Source of the DNA: Serratia sp. AKBS12
GTDB taxonomy: Bacteria > Pseudomonadota > Gammaproteobacteria > Enterobacterales > Enterobacteriaceae
NCBI RefSeq assembly: GCF_024793895.1
Contig: NZ_JANUSB010000002.1
Location: 496,001 to 560,000, forward strand
Direction of reading: 5' to 3'
DNA: 64,000 bases
The translations under genes and the position numbers were made by a program. Below the pieces are notes generated by a model, which was given only the letters and a program-made list of their open reading frames with translations, made no database searches and was not told where the DNA came from. This document shows positions 11,164-20,351 of the stretch, one piece after another (the first letter of the stretch is position 1; every line of letters begins with the position of its first letter).

Positions 11164-11207
11164 GAAACCAGACCGCCATTTTTAGAAAATAATGGTATTC
11201 TGGTTTC
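11164..11207. promoter_or_regulatory. 44-bp dyad in the divergent HTH gene / sfsB region
   Basis: GAAACCAGA (11164-11172) and TCTGGTTTC (11199-11207) form a perfect 9-bp inverted repeat. A second pair, CCATT (11176-11180) and AATGG (11191-11195), shares the same centre. No T-run follows on either strand. The place and symmetry suit an operator shared by the two divergent regulator genes; this is inference. Confidence 0.5.
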
Positions 11208-11300
11208 CGTCTAAGCGTTTCATGTTGTGCGAACGATTAATACATGCCTGTTAGTTATACCACTAACGGAACTTTGACTAATCAAAAAAGGAATGAAAAC

Positions 11301-11561
11301 ATGAATTCAAGGAGTCAGGATTGGCATCCGGCAGACGTTATTGCCGCATTACGCAAGAAAGGCACCACGCTGGCAGCGGTATCGCGACGCGCCGGTTTAA
11401 GCTCGTCCACCTTGGCAAATGCCCTGTCCCGCCCGTGGCCGAAGGGAGAATGGCTGATTGCCGATGCCCTGGGCATCCATCCGGCGGACATCTGGCCGAG
11501 CCGCTATTTTGATCCCGATACCCATCAGTTGCTGGATCGCAAATCGCGGATAAAGTCGTAA
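11301..11561 (+). CDS. sfsB: Ner-like transcriptional regulator SfsB (Nlp)
   Basis: 86-residue DNA-binding protein related to phage Mu Ner. In E. coli SfsB (Nlp) is linked to maltose/sugar-fermentation regulation. The start at MNSRSQDWHPAD is preceded by AAAAGGAATG; a longer open frame upstream is not family-like. The HTH covers about residues 8-62 with AAVSRRAGLSSSTLANAL as recognition region, then the family block WPSRYFDPDTH. In E. coli murA follows; here the convergent mdh follows instead. Confidence 0.92.
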   Translation: MNSRSQDWHPADVIAALRKKGTTLAAVSRRAGLSSSTLANALSRPWPKGEWLIADALGIHPADIWPSRYFDPDTHQLLDRKSRIKS

Positions 11562-11570
11562 TTGCGGGCA

Positions 11571-11600
11571 AAAAAAACCGCCGGAACGCTGTCCGGCGGC
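11571..11600 (-). terminator. mdh terminator
   Basis: Stem CCGCCGGA / TCCGGCGG with a 6-nt loop; the minus strand continues into a run of eight T. It lies 29 bp beyond the mdh stop and just after the convergent sfsB stop. Confidence 0.9.
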
Positions 11601-11628
11601 CTAATCAGGATTCACTCAGTGCAAGCTA

Positions 11629-13502
<1,874 letters not shown>

Positions 13503-13510
13503 TCGCCATG

Positions 13511-13551
13511 GCTAATAAAATGTGGATCTCCGCCGCATTTTATTAGCTTTT
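13511..13551 (+). terminator. argR terminator
   Basis: Perfect 12-bp arms GCTAATAAAATG / CATTTTATTAGC separated by 13 nt and followed by TTTTCTT. Confidence 0.8.
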
Positions 13552-13862
13552 CTTAACGACTACTTTACGTTCACGGCATAGCCCCTCTATCGACTACCAC
13601 GTATAACGCTGCGTAACATCCCATCTGCGACACATTTCCATGACATTTATCCGTAACTAGTGATACCTGCTATTAATTTCCGCACTTTTGGTCAAAAGCG
13701 CTTAGCCCGTTGAAATTACATCCATTTAACAATAAAAGTGTGTTTTGTGAGCGTTTTTTATTCCATTTTGCTATGAAAAATAATCAACGTTATGCGTAAG
13801 TTTCACAAGAAACAGTTAGCCAACTATTAATTTTTTACGTTACTAGATGTATACTCATTTCC

Positions 13863-13877
13863 GTGACGTAAATCACA
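13863..13877. promoter_or_regulatory. CRP-like palindrome upstream of yhcN
   Basis: GTGA-N6-TCACA (GTGACGTAAATCACA) matches 9 of the 10 core positions of the CRP consensus. Its centre is about 48 bp before the yhcN ATG. FNR-type sites differ in the half-site, so CRP is the better match. No transcription start is known, so activation or repression cannot be told. Confidence 0.45.
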
Positions 13878-13917
13878 GTTCACAGGAACTGACAAAAGAA
13901 TTCCAAGAGGCAAAATC

Positions 13918-14181
13918 ATGAAAGTTAAAACTACAGTAATGGCATTAAGTGTCCTATCCATGCTTTCTTTCGGATCATTTGCAGCACAATCCGTTAGCAC
14001 AGATCAGGCGGCAAAACTGCAATCCGCCGGCACCATTACCGTTAGCGGCGTCGCTGGTGCACCGTCTGATATTCGCGCAGCGCTGTCTGCCAAAGCGGAT
14101 GCCCAAGGCGCTACCGCTTACCGGGTGATCGAAGCGCGTAACGAAGGCAACTACCACGCCACCGCAGAAATCTACAAGTAA
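13918..14181 (+). CDS. yhcN: YhcN-like periplasmic stress protein, BhsA/McbA family (first copy)
   Basis: 87-residue exported protein of the DUF1471 family. The signal peptide ends near SFA-AQS (about residue 22). The family core GTITVSGV, then the ATAYRVIEA block and the terminal HATAEIYK, are all present. Location just after argR matches E. coli yhcN, which responds to acid and peroxide stress. A second, related gene of the same length follows in tandem. Confidence 0.9.
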   Translation: MKVKTTVMALSVLSMLSFGSFAAQSVSTDQAAKLQSAGTITVSGVAGAPSDIRAALSAKADAQGATAYRVIEARNEGNYHATAEIYK

Positions 14182-14311
14182 GCACGACCGGCATTACCCG
14201 ACAACGGGCAATAAATCTCTGGAAAACAGCAGTACCTATCACGGCCTTCAAGAATAAAAAACGCTAGCAAGACCTTCCTGGCCGGGATGGACACCATCAA
14301 GGACTACCAAT

Positions 14312-14575
14312 ATGAACATGAAAATCACTCTCGCTGCGGTCAGCCTGCTCTCAGCCGTCAGTTTCGGTGCCAGTGCCGCTAGCCTGGTGGACAATGCGCA
14401 AGCCAGCAACATGCAGTCGATCGGTACCATTACTGCCAGCGGAGTGACCGGCTCCCCTTCCGACATTCGTCAGGCGCTGTCTGACAAAGCCGACAAGCAA
14501 GGCGCCAAAGCCTATCGCGTTATCGAAGCCTATGAAAATGGCAACTGGCACGCGACGGCCGAAATTTACAAATAA
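14312..14575 (+). CDS. YhcN-like periplasmic stress protein, BhsA/McbA family (second copy)
   Basis: 87 residues, aligning without gaps to the upstream copy at about 56 of 87 positions by eye. The signal peptide ends near ASA-ASL. Differences cluster in the signal peptide and the first mature residues, while the GTIT, SPSDIRQAL and HATAEIYK blocks are kept. AAGGA lies about 9 nt before the ATG. The 130-bp spacer shows no strong terminator, so the pair may be cotranscribed. It looks like an older tandem duplication, possibly lineage-specific. Function is inferred only from the family. Confidence 0.85.
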   Translation: MNMKITLAAVSLLSAVSFGASAASLVDNAQASNMQSIGTITASGVTGSPSDIRQALSDKADKQGAKAYRVIEAYENGNWHATAEIYK

Positions 14576-14690
14576 CAATTCAAAGAACGCGTTATCGAAC
14601 TGATTACCCTCGTCACTGCCACTGCCGAGTTTGACGTCAACGCGAATTCTTTGAAGAAACCCCTCGTCGTCCTATCCGACGAACCCCATT

Positions 14691-14716
14691 GCCTCCGCTC
14701 GCGGGGGCTTTTTTTT
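14691..14716 (+). terminator. Terminator after the second yhcN-like gene
   Basis: A 7-bp stem, GCCTCCG with CGGGGGC (one G-T pair), closes a 4-nt loop and is followed by eight T. Confidence 0.9.
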
Positions 14717-14760
14717 ATGGTTCACGCTGATGCGATAAACCTTTTTTATGGGTGTACAAA

Positions 14761-14937
14761 AGGGCCGCAAGCGGCCCTCAGACTGACGATAAACCTCATT
14801 CCTGCACTGAACGAGTAGAGATCAATAAATAAAAAAGCAGGAAAATCAATTTATTGATTTTCGGCCGATCGCCACAAAGCAGGAAAAACCACGCTTTTTC
14901 CTGCTTTGCCAGCAACCTAAGGGCCGCAAGCGGCCCT
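14761..14937. repeat. Duplicated palindrome flanking two hairpins downstream of mpl
   Basis: AGGGCCGCAAGCGGCCCT occurs at 14761-14778 and again at 14920-14937. Between them lie GAAAATCAA / TTGATTTTC (about 14841-14862) and AAAGCAGGAAAAA / TTTTTCCTGCTTT (about 14877-14908). The word AAAGCAGGAAAA recurs at both AT-rich hairpins. Several of these could fold in the mpl 3' region as termination or RNA-protection elements. Confidence 0.7.
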
Positions 14938-14980
14938 GTAGCAACAAACGACGGGATGACAATGCCACCCCGATTGCCTG

Positions 14981-16360
14981 TCAGTAACGTTGCGGCGCTG
15001 CCGGCTTATTGGCCAGTGCCGTCAGCAGCTTGTCGTGAATACCGCCAAAGCCCCCGTTGCTCATCACCAGAATATGGTCGCCCGGCTGCGCCGTTTTCAC
15101 CACCATTTCTACCAGCGTATCCACATCAGCGCTCCAATGGGCCGGCTGCACACAGGCTTCGGCCACTTCCGCCACCTGCCATGGAATATGGTGTGGCTGG
15201 AACAGGAACACTTCGTCGGCGCGCCCCAGCGACGGTGCCAGCTCGTTTTTGTTGATGCCCATTTTCATGGTATTGGAGCGCGGTTCCAGCACCGCCAGGA
15301 TGCGTGCGGTACCGCCGACCTTGCCGCGCAGCGCCGCCAGCGTTGCCAGAATCGCCGTCGGGTGATGGGCGAAATCGTCATAGACCGTGACGCCGTTGGC
15401 TTCGCCGCGCAGTTCCAGACGGCGACGCGCGTTGATAAAATCATTCAAGGCGTGGCAGGCGTCTGCTGGCTGCACGCCAACGTGACGAGCAGCTGCGATG
15501 GCCATCAGACCATTATGCATATTGTGTTCACCCACCAGCGTCCAGTTGACCTCGCCCACCGTTTCGCCATTGAGCTGCACTTCATACCGGCTGGCATCGG
15601 TGGTCAGTTTATTGGCGCGCCAGACGCCCTCTTCGCCCACCAGCTCCTGTTCACTCCAGCATCCCATCGCCATCACCTGTTTCAGGTGCGGATCGTTGTC
15701 CGGCAGGATGATCTTGCCTTTGCCCGGCACCAGGCGAACCAGATGGTGGAACTGCTTCTGAATCGCCTTAAGATCGTCAAAAATATCGGCGTGATCGAAC
15801 TCCAGGTTGTTCATGATCAACGTTCGCGGGCTGTAGTGCACAAATTTCGAGCGTTTGTCAAAGAAGGCACAGTCGTATTCATCCGCTTCAATCACAAAGA
15901 ACGGGCTGCCACCCAGGCGAGCGGACACGTCAAAATTACCCGGTACGCCGCCGATGACGAAGCCCGGTTGATAACCGCAGGCTTCCAGGATCCAGGTGGC
16001 CATGCCGGCGGTAGTGGTCTTGCCATGGGTGCCGGCAACGGCCAGTACCCAGCGGTCGCGCAGCACATGATCATGCAGCCACTGCGGGCCGGATACATAG
16101 GGAATCCCCTGTTCCAGCACCGCTTCGACGCACGGGTTGCCGCGCGTCATGGCATTACCGATGATCACCATGTCCGGAGCGGGATCCAACTGCGCCGGAT
16201 CGTACCCCTGGATCAAATCGATCCCCTGGTTTTCCAACAGCGTGCTCATCGGAGGATAGACGTTGGCATCGGAACCGGTAACCTCGTGTCCAAGCGACCG
16301 AGCCAACATGGCCAGCCCACCCATAAAGGTGCCGCAGATGCCAAGAATGTGAATGCGCAT
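14981..16360 (-). CDS. mpl: UDP-MurNAc:L-alanyl-gamma-D-glutamyl-meso-DAP ligase Mpl
   Basis: Cytosolic Mur-family ligase that reattaches recovered murein tripeptide to UDP-MurNAc during peptidoglycan recycling. It has 459 residues, close to E. coli Mpl (457). The N-terminal motif GICGTFMGGLAML replaces the usual MurC glycine loop. The ATP loop GTHGKTTT lies near 112-119. The central DEYDCAFFDKRSKF and the C-terminal DDFAHHPTA motif are clear. It is divergent from fbp by 170 bp, the E. coli arrangement. Confidence 0.96.
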   Translation of the reverse strand: MRIHILGICGTFMGGLAMLARSLGHEVTGSDANVYPPMSTLLENQGIDLIQGYDPAQLDPAPDMVIIGNAMTRGNPCVEAVLEQGIPYVSGPQWLHDHVLRDRWVLAVAGTHGKTTTAGMATWILEACGYQPGFVIGGVPGNFDVSARLGGSPFFVIEADEYDCAFFDKRSKFVHYSPRTLIMNNLEFDHADIFDDLKAIQKQFHHLVRLVPGKGKIILPDNDPHLKQVMAMGCWSEQELVGEEGVWRANKLTTDASRYEVQLNGETVGEVNWTLVGEHNMHNGLMAIAAARHVGVQPADACHALNDFINARRRLELRGEANGVTVYDDFAHHPTAILATLAALRGKVGGTARILAVLEPRSNTMKMGINKNELAPSLGRADEVFLFQPHHIPWQVAEVAEACVQPAHWSADVDTLVEMVVKTAQPGDHILVMSNGGFGGIHDKLLTALANKPAAPQRY

Positions 16361-16530
16361 AGGTTTCTCATTTGAGTACGTCGAATGTGCGCTTATTCTA
16401 ACGCTCAGAATCGTCCAGAAGAAATGGATTTGCCTATGAATGACGCAATGCTTTGGGCTACACTGCTGTGCGAAAACGTTGGCGGTATGTTAACAAACCG
16501 CTATCCATCCGTAGATTCAGGGATTGTGTC

Positions 16531-17535
16531 ATGAAAACGTTAGGCGAATTTATCGTCGAGAAACAGCACGACTTCTCTCACGCCACCGGCGAACTGACTG
16601 CATTGCTTTCCGCAATCAAGCTGGGCGCCAAGATCATCCACCGCGACATCAATAAAGCGGGTCTGGTGGATATTCTAGGCACCAGCGGCGTTTCCAACGT
16701 ACAAGGCGAAGTTCAGATGAAACTGGACCTGTACGCAAACGAAAAACTGAAAGCCGCATTGAAAGCGCGCGGTGAAGTTGCCGGGATCGCTTCCGAAGAA
16801 GAAGACGAAATCGTGATTTTCGACGGCGAGCGTGCTGAAAATGCCAAATATGTGGTGTTGATGGATCCGTTGGACGGTTCGTCCAATATTGATGTCAACG
16901 TCTCGGTCGGTACTATTTTCTCTATCTATCGTCGCATCACCCCCGTCGGTACGCCTGTTACCGAAGAAGATTTCCTGCAACCGGGCAGCGCCCAGGTCGC
17001 AGCCGGGTACGTGGTTTACGGCTCCTCCACCATGCTGGTGTACACCACCGGTTATGGCGTGCACGCCTTTACCTACGATCCGTCTCTTGGCGTATTCTGC
17101 CTTTCTCACGAGAAAGTGTGCTTCCCGGAATCCGGCAATATGTACTCGATCAACGAAGGTAACTACATCAAGTTCCCGCTCGGGGTGAAGAAGTACATCA
17201 AATACTGCCAGGAGCAGGATGAAGCCACCCAGCGCCCGTATACCTCACGCTATATCGGTTCACTGGTTGCCGACTTCCACCGCAACCTGCTGAAAGGCGG
17301 CATTTATATCTACCCAAGTACCGCCAGTCATCCGCAAGGCAAACTGCGCCTGCTGTATGAATGCAACCCAATGGCGTTCCTGGCCGAGCAGGCCGGCGGT
17401 AAAGCCAGCGACGGTAAAAACCGCATTCTGGACATTACCCCGCAGAAACTGCACCAGCGCGCGCCATTCTTCGTCGGCACCAAATCCATGGTGGAAGACG
17501 CGGAACGCTTTATTGCCGAATACCCGGACGAATAA
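16531..17535 (+). CDS. fbp: Fructose-1,6-bisphosphatase class I
   Basis: Gluconeogenic enzyme hydrolysing fructose 1,6-bisphosphate. It has 334 residues from [11 protein letters not shown] (E. coli 332); an upstream in-frame extension of 26 codons is rejected. The metal site D112-P-L-D115-G-S-S, preceded by acidic residues near 89-93, is intact. The NEGNY and [11 protein letters not shown] segments of the substrate pocket are present. It faces the chemoreceptor gene tail to tail; a GC-rich hairpin at about 17546-17562 may end transcription. Confidence 0.97.
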   Translation: MKTLGEFIVEKQHDFSHATGELTALLSAIKLGAKIIHRDINKAGLVDILGTSGVSNVQGEVQMKLDLYANEKLKAALKARGEVAGIASEEEDEIVIFDGERAENAKYVVLMDPLDGSSNIDVNVSVGTIFSIYRRITPVGTPVTEEDFLQPGSAQVAAGYVVYGSSTMLVYTTGYGVHAFTYDPSLGVFCLSHEKVCFPESGNMYSINEGNYIKFPLGVKKYIKYCQEQDEATQRPYTSRYIGSLVADFHRNLLKGGIYIYPSTASHPQGKLRLLYECNPMAFLAEQAGGKASDGKNRILDITPQKLHQRAPFFVGTKSMVEDAERFIAEYPDE

Positions 17536-17618
17536 AGCCCCATTCAGGGCCGGCTCGTCCGGCCCGATATGCTCCCTGACGACCATTCCAGGCCGCGCTA
17601 CCGTACGCCGTCGCCCAA

Positions 17619-19172
17619 TTACACTTTGAACGCCGCCATGCTGTGCGCCAGCGCCTGTGCCTGCTCTTCCAGTGAACGCGTTGCCGCTGCGGACTCCTCC
17701 ACCAGTGCCGCATTCTGTTGCGCCACCTGATCCATCTGCGCGACCGCGACGTTCACCTGCTCGATACCGCTGCTCTGCTCGCGGGTCGCCGCTGAAATCT
17801 CACGCATCAATGCCGTAACCCGCCCTACCTCATCGGCAATGCCGTTCATGGTTTTTGCGGCAGACTCGGCCATTTGCTCACCCTCCTGCACTCGATTTTG
17901 CGATGCTTCAATCAGCCCCTTGATCTCTTTGGCCGACTGCGCACTACGCTGTGCCAGGCTACGCACTTCGCCAGCCACCACGGCAAAGCCACGGCCCTGC
18001 TCGCCAGCGCGCGCGGCTTCCACCGCCGCATTCAGTGCCAGAATATTGGTTTGAAACGCGATACCGTCCATCACGCTGATGATATCGGCAATGCGGCGCG
18101 AACTGTCGGTAATCGCCTGCATTTTATCTTTGACCTGGCCAACCACCTGACTGCCGCGATCGGCAATATCGGACACGCTCAACGCCAACTGGTTGGCTTG
18201 CTGAGCATTTTCGGCGTTCATTCTGACCGTTGAGGTCAGCTGTTCCATGCTGGCGGCGGTTTCCTCCAGCGATGCCGCGGACTCTTCGGTACGTTGCGCC
18301 AAATGTACGTTGCCGGCAGCCAGTTCTCGCGATCCAATATCAATCTGGCTGCTGGCGTCACGCACTTTGCTCACCGACAGCGCCAGAGATTGCTGCATGC
18401 GCTGCATGGCATGCGTCAGACGCCCCATTTCGGTAGTGCCGCCGCCGTGAATGTTACGGGTCAGATCGCCATTGGCAATATGCTCCAGCTCGGCGATCGA
18501 CACATCCAGCGGCCGCAGAATGATCACCCGCAGCGCAAACCAGGCCACTATTGCCAGCAGTACGCTGAGCACGCCGGCCGCCACGATCAGCATAATCTGC
18601 GTACTGGCATTGCCTTGCGCCTCATCTACTCGCTGCTGACCGATCTGCATGGCAAAGCTGCGGAACTCGCCAAGATCGTTTTCAAACGCAATGCTCAACT
18701 TTGAGATGCGCGTTTCCTGAATGGCGTAATAACCGGCGATATCACCGGCCTTGATGGCATCTGCCATCGGCCTCACGCCCTGTTCCTGATAGGCCTGATA
18801 ACTGGCCTGCAAGCGTTTGGATAACGCTTTACCCTGTTCGGTCACCGTGCCAACGCGAGTAAAGCGCGCCATCTCCTGCTGCGACTGGTTCAGATAACCG
18901 TAGATACGGCCTACCGTAGCATCGGACACCTCAATCTGGCCGGTTTCGCGCTGGCGCACCGCCAACGATGCTGCGGTGCGGGCACGCAGCGTCAGATTGG
19001 AGCTGTTGGCCAGCGATCCCAGCTCCTCTCCCAGGATCTGGTTCAGCGTATGCAGTGAGCGGGATCCCTGATTGATGGCGTTTACGCCGATTACGCTGAC
19101 CATAATCAGCAATACCGTCATCAGTCCCAGCAAGGCAATCAGCCCGGCCTTGACCGTAATCTTGTTTAACAT
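17619..19172 (-). CDS. Methyl-accepting chemotaxis protein
   Basis: Transmembrane chemoreceptor of 517 residues. Membrane segments at about 9-31 and 191-213 flank a periplasmic four-helix-type ligand domain of roughly 160 residues. HAMP follows (about 214-267), then the methylation helices and the highly conserved signalling tip [20 protein letters not shown]. The C-terminus ends SMAAFKV, without the NWETF-type pentapeptide that tethers CheR and CheB in Tar/Tsr, so it behaves like a low-abundance receptor. The ligand cannot be told from sequence. It is an insertion relative to the E. coli fbp-ppa neighbourhood, which instead has ytfQRT-yjfF. Confidence 0.93.
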   Translation of the reverse strand: MLNKITVKAGLIALLGLMTVLLIMVSVIGVNAINQGSRSLHTLNQILGEELGSLANSSNLTLRARTAASLAVRQRETGQIEVSDATVGRIYGYLNQSQQEMARFTRVGTVTEQGKALSKRLQASYQAYQEQGVRPMADAIKAGDIAGYYAIQETRISKLSIAFENDLGEFRSFAMQIGQQRVDEAQGNASTQIMLIVAAGVLSVLLAIVAWFALRVIILRPLDVSIAELEHIANGDLTRNIHGGGTTEMGRLTHAMQRMQQSLALSVSKVRDASSQIDIGSRELAAGNVHLAQRTEESAASLEETAASMEQLTSTVRMNAENAQQANQLALSVSDIADRGSQVVGQVKDKMQAITDSSRRIADIISVMDGIAFQTNILALNAAVEAARAGEQGRGFAVVAGEVRSLAQRSAQSAKEIKGLIEASQNRVQEGEQMAESAAKTMNGIADEVGRVTALMREISAATREQSSGIEQVNVAVAQMDQVAQQNAALVEESAAATRSLEEQAQALAHSMAAFKV

Positions 19173-19372
19173 GTGTTCTTCCCGGCTTTAGACAAATAGG
19201 TGTGGTAGAGGCAGAGGCATGACACGGCGCACGCACCGTTATTATTTATTGGGTTTATCGGCACCAAAGGGAAAAACTTGACGGCAACGACGGATTATTC
19301 TGGAAATTCATGCTAAAGGAGACGCGCGCGGCCACGCTGATGAAAAGGGCAGGAAATCGCAAAAGAGTCCGC

Positions 19373-19378
19373 TATAAT
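19373..19378 (+). promoter_or_regulatory. Probable -10 element of ppa
   Basis: TATAAT about 40 bp upstream of the ppa ATG. No good -35 hexamer is seen 16-18 bp upstream, so an activator or UP element may contribute. Confidence 0.5.
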
Positions 19379-19418
19379 ACCCGGCACTCCATTTCTGGTT
19401 TGATTAAAGGAAACCGAC

Positions 19419-19946
19419 ATGAGCTTGAACCTGGTCCCTGCTGGCAAAGACCTGCCGGAAGACATCTACGTTGTTATCGAAATCCCGGCCAACGCCGATC
19501 CGATCAAATATGAAATCGACAAGGAAACCGGCGCACTGTTCGTTGATCGTTTCATGTCTACCGCAATGTTCTATCCGTGCAACTACGGTTACATCAACCA
19601 CACCCTGTCACTGGACGGCGATCCGGTTGACGTGCTGGTGCCTACTCCGTACCCGCTGCAGCCTGGTTCCGTGATCCGCTGCCGTCCGGTCGGCGTACTG
19701 AAGATGACCGACGAAGCCGGTGAAGATGCCAAACTGGTTGCAGTGCCGCACAGCAAACTGACCAAGGAATACGATCACGTAAAAGACGTGAACGAACTGC
19801 CAGAACTGCTGAAAGCCCAGATCGCTCACTTCTTCGAGCACTATAAGGATCTGGAAAAAGGCAAATGGGTGAAAGTGGAAGGCTGGGCCGATGCCGCCGC
19901 CGCCAAAGCCGAGATCGTTGCCTCCTTCGAGCGCGCCAAGAAGTAA
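19419..19946 (+). CDS. ppa: Inorganic pyrophosphatase
   Basis: Soluble family I enzyme that hydrolyses pyrophosphate and pulls biosynthetic reactions forward. It has 175 residues (E. coli 176 with Met). The metal-binding signature DGDPVDVLV lies at about 66-74. The N-terminal [15 protein letters not shown] and KYDxD-type residues are kept. AAAGGAAA precedes the ATG. It is followed by a strong terminator shared with the convergent ytfP. Confidence 0.98.
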   Translation: MSLNLVPAGKDLPEDIYVVIEIPANADPIKYEIDKETGALFVDRFMSTAMFYPCNYGYINHTLSLDGDPVDVLVPTPYPLQPGSVIRCRPVGVLKMTDEAGEDAKLVAVPHSKLTKEYDHVKDVNELPELLKAQIAHFFEHYKDLEKGKWVKVEGWADAAAAKAEIVASFERAKK

Positions 19947-19967
19947 GTCTTCGCCCTGGCGATAGAT

Positions 19968-20000
19968 GAAAAAAACACCGCTCAATGAGCGGTGTTTTTT
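19968..20000. terminator. Bidirectional terminator between ppa and ytfP
   Basis: CACCGCTCA / TGAGCGGTG with a one-base centre, flanked by an A-run on the left and a T-run on the right. It should work on both strands. Confidence 0.9.
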
Positions 20001-20001
20001 A

Positions 20002-20349
20002 TTACGCTTCGTCGTGACGCTTCAGCCAGTCACCGCTTTCAATGAGCGGATATCCCTCTACGCTGTGTCGATACAGGTAGATCCACGCAGTGCCATAAGG
20101 CGTCTGAATCAGCTCGCGCTTATAGTCCTTGGTGTTGCTTTTCAGTTCGTCAAGCTCTGCCAGAATCGATGAGTTAATACGATACACCTCACAATGTATC
20201 GCGCCCTCTCCAGGGATCGCCGCCGGGTAATGGCCCAGATTATAAATCTGATAACCTTCGAGCTCATGCTCGCCTAACCATTGGGCGTTGGTCATCCAAT
20301 GGCTGTTTCCCTGTTTGCGTCGTAAACTGCCGTAGACAATTATTCGCAT
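20002..20349 (-). CDS. ytfP: Gamma-glutamylcyclotransferase-like protein YtfP
   Basis: 115-residue single-domain protein of the AIG2/GGCT-like fold. The N-terminus MRIIVYGSLRRKQGN carries the family YGSL motif that forms the ligand pocket. It follows tamB by 2 bp and is the last gene of the tamA-tamB-ytfP unit, as in E. coli. The physiological substrate is unknown, so the enzymatic name is a fold-level call. Confidence 0.92.
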   Translation of the reverse strand: MRIIVYGSLRRKQGNSHWMTNAQWLGEHELEGYQIYNLGHYPAAIPGEGAIHCEVYRINSSILAELDELKSNTKDYKRELIQTPYGTAWIYLYRHSVEGYPLIESGDWLKRHDEA

Positions 20350-20351
20350 CG

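Larger units (their letters stand above)
13503..13917. other. Intergenic region between argR and the first yhcN-like gene
   Basis: 415 bp, very AT-rich. It begins with the argR terminator (13511-13551) and ends with a CRP-like site and the yhcN ribosome-binding region (AAGAGGC near 13905). The middle has no convincing ORF or repeat; a long 5' leader or several promoters for the yhcN pair are possible. Confidence 0.5.
14576..14980. other. Hairpin-rich intergenic region between yhcN copies and mpl
   Basis: 405 bp without a credible gene. It contains the yhcN terminator (14691-14716), two copies of an 18-bp GC-rich palindrome, and two AT-rich hairpins between them (annotated as repeat). It separates convergent transcription units. 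Confidence 0.7.

Noticed and set aside
14990-16375. A 461-codon open frame antisense to mpl
   Set aside because: It is the codon-phase shadow of mpl in GC-rich DNA. The translated product is low in recognisable structure, and mpl on the other strand is unmistakable. The similar 361-codon frame antisense to obgE was rejected for the same reason.
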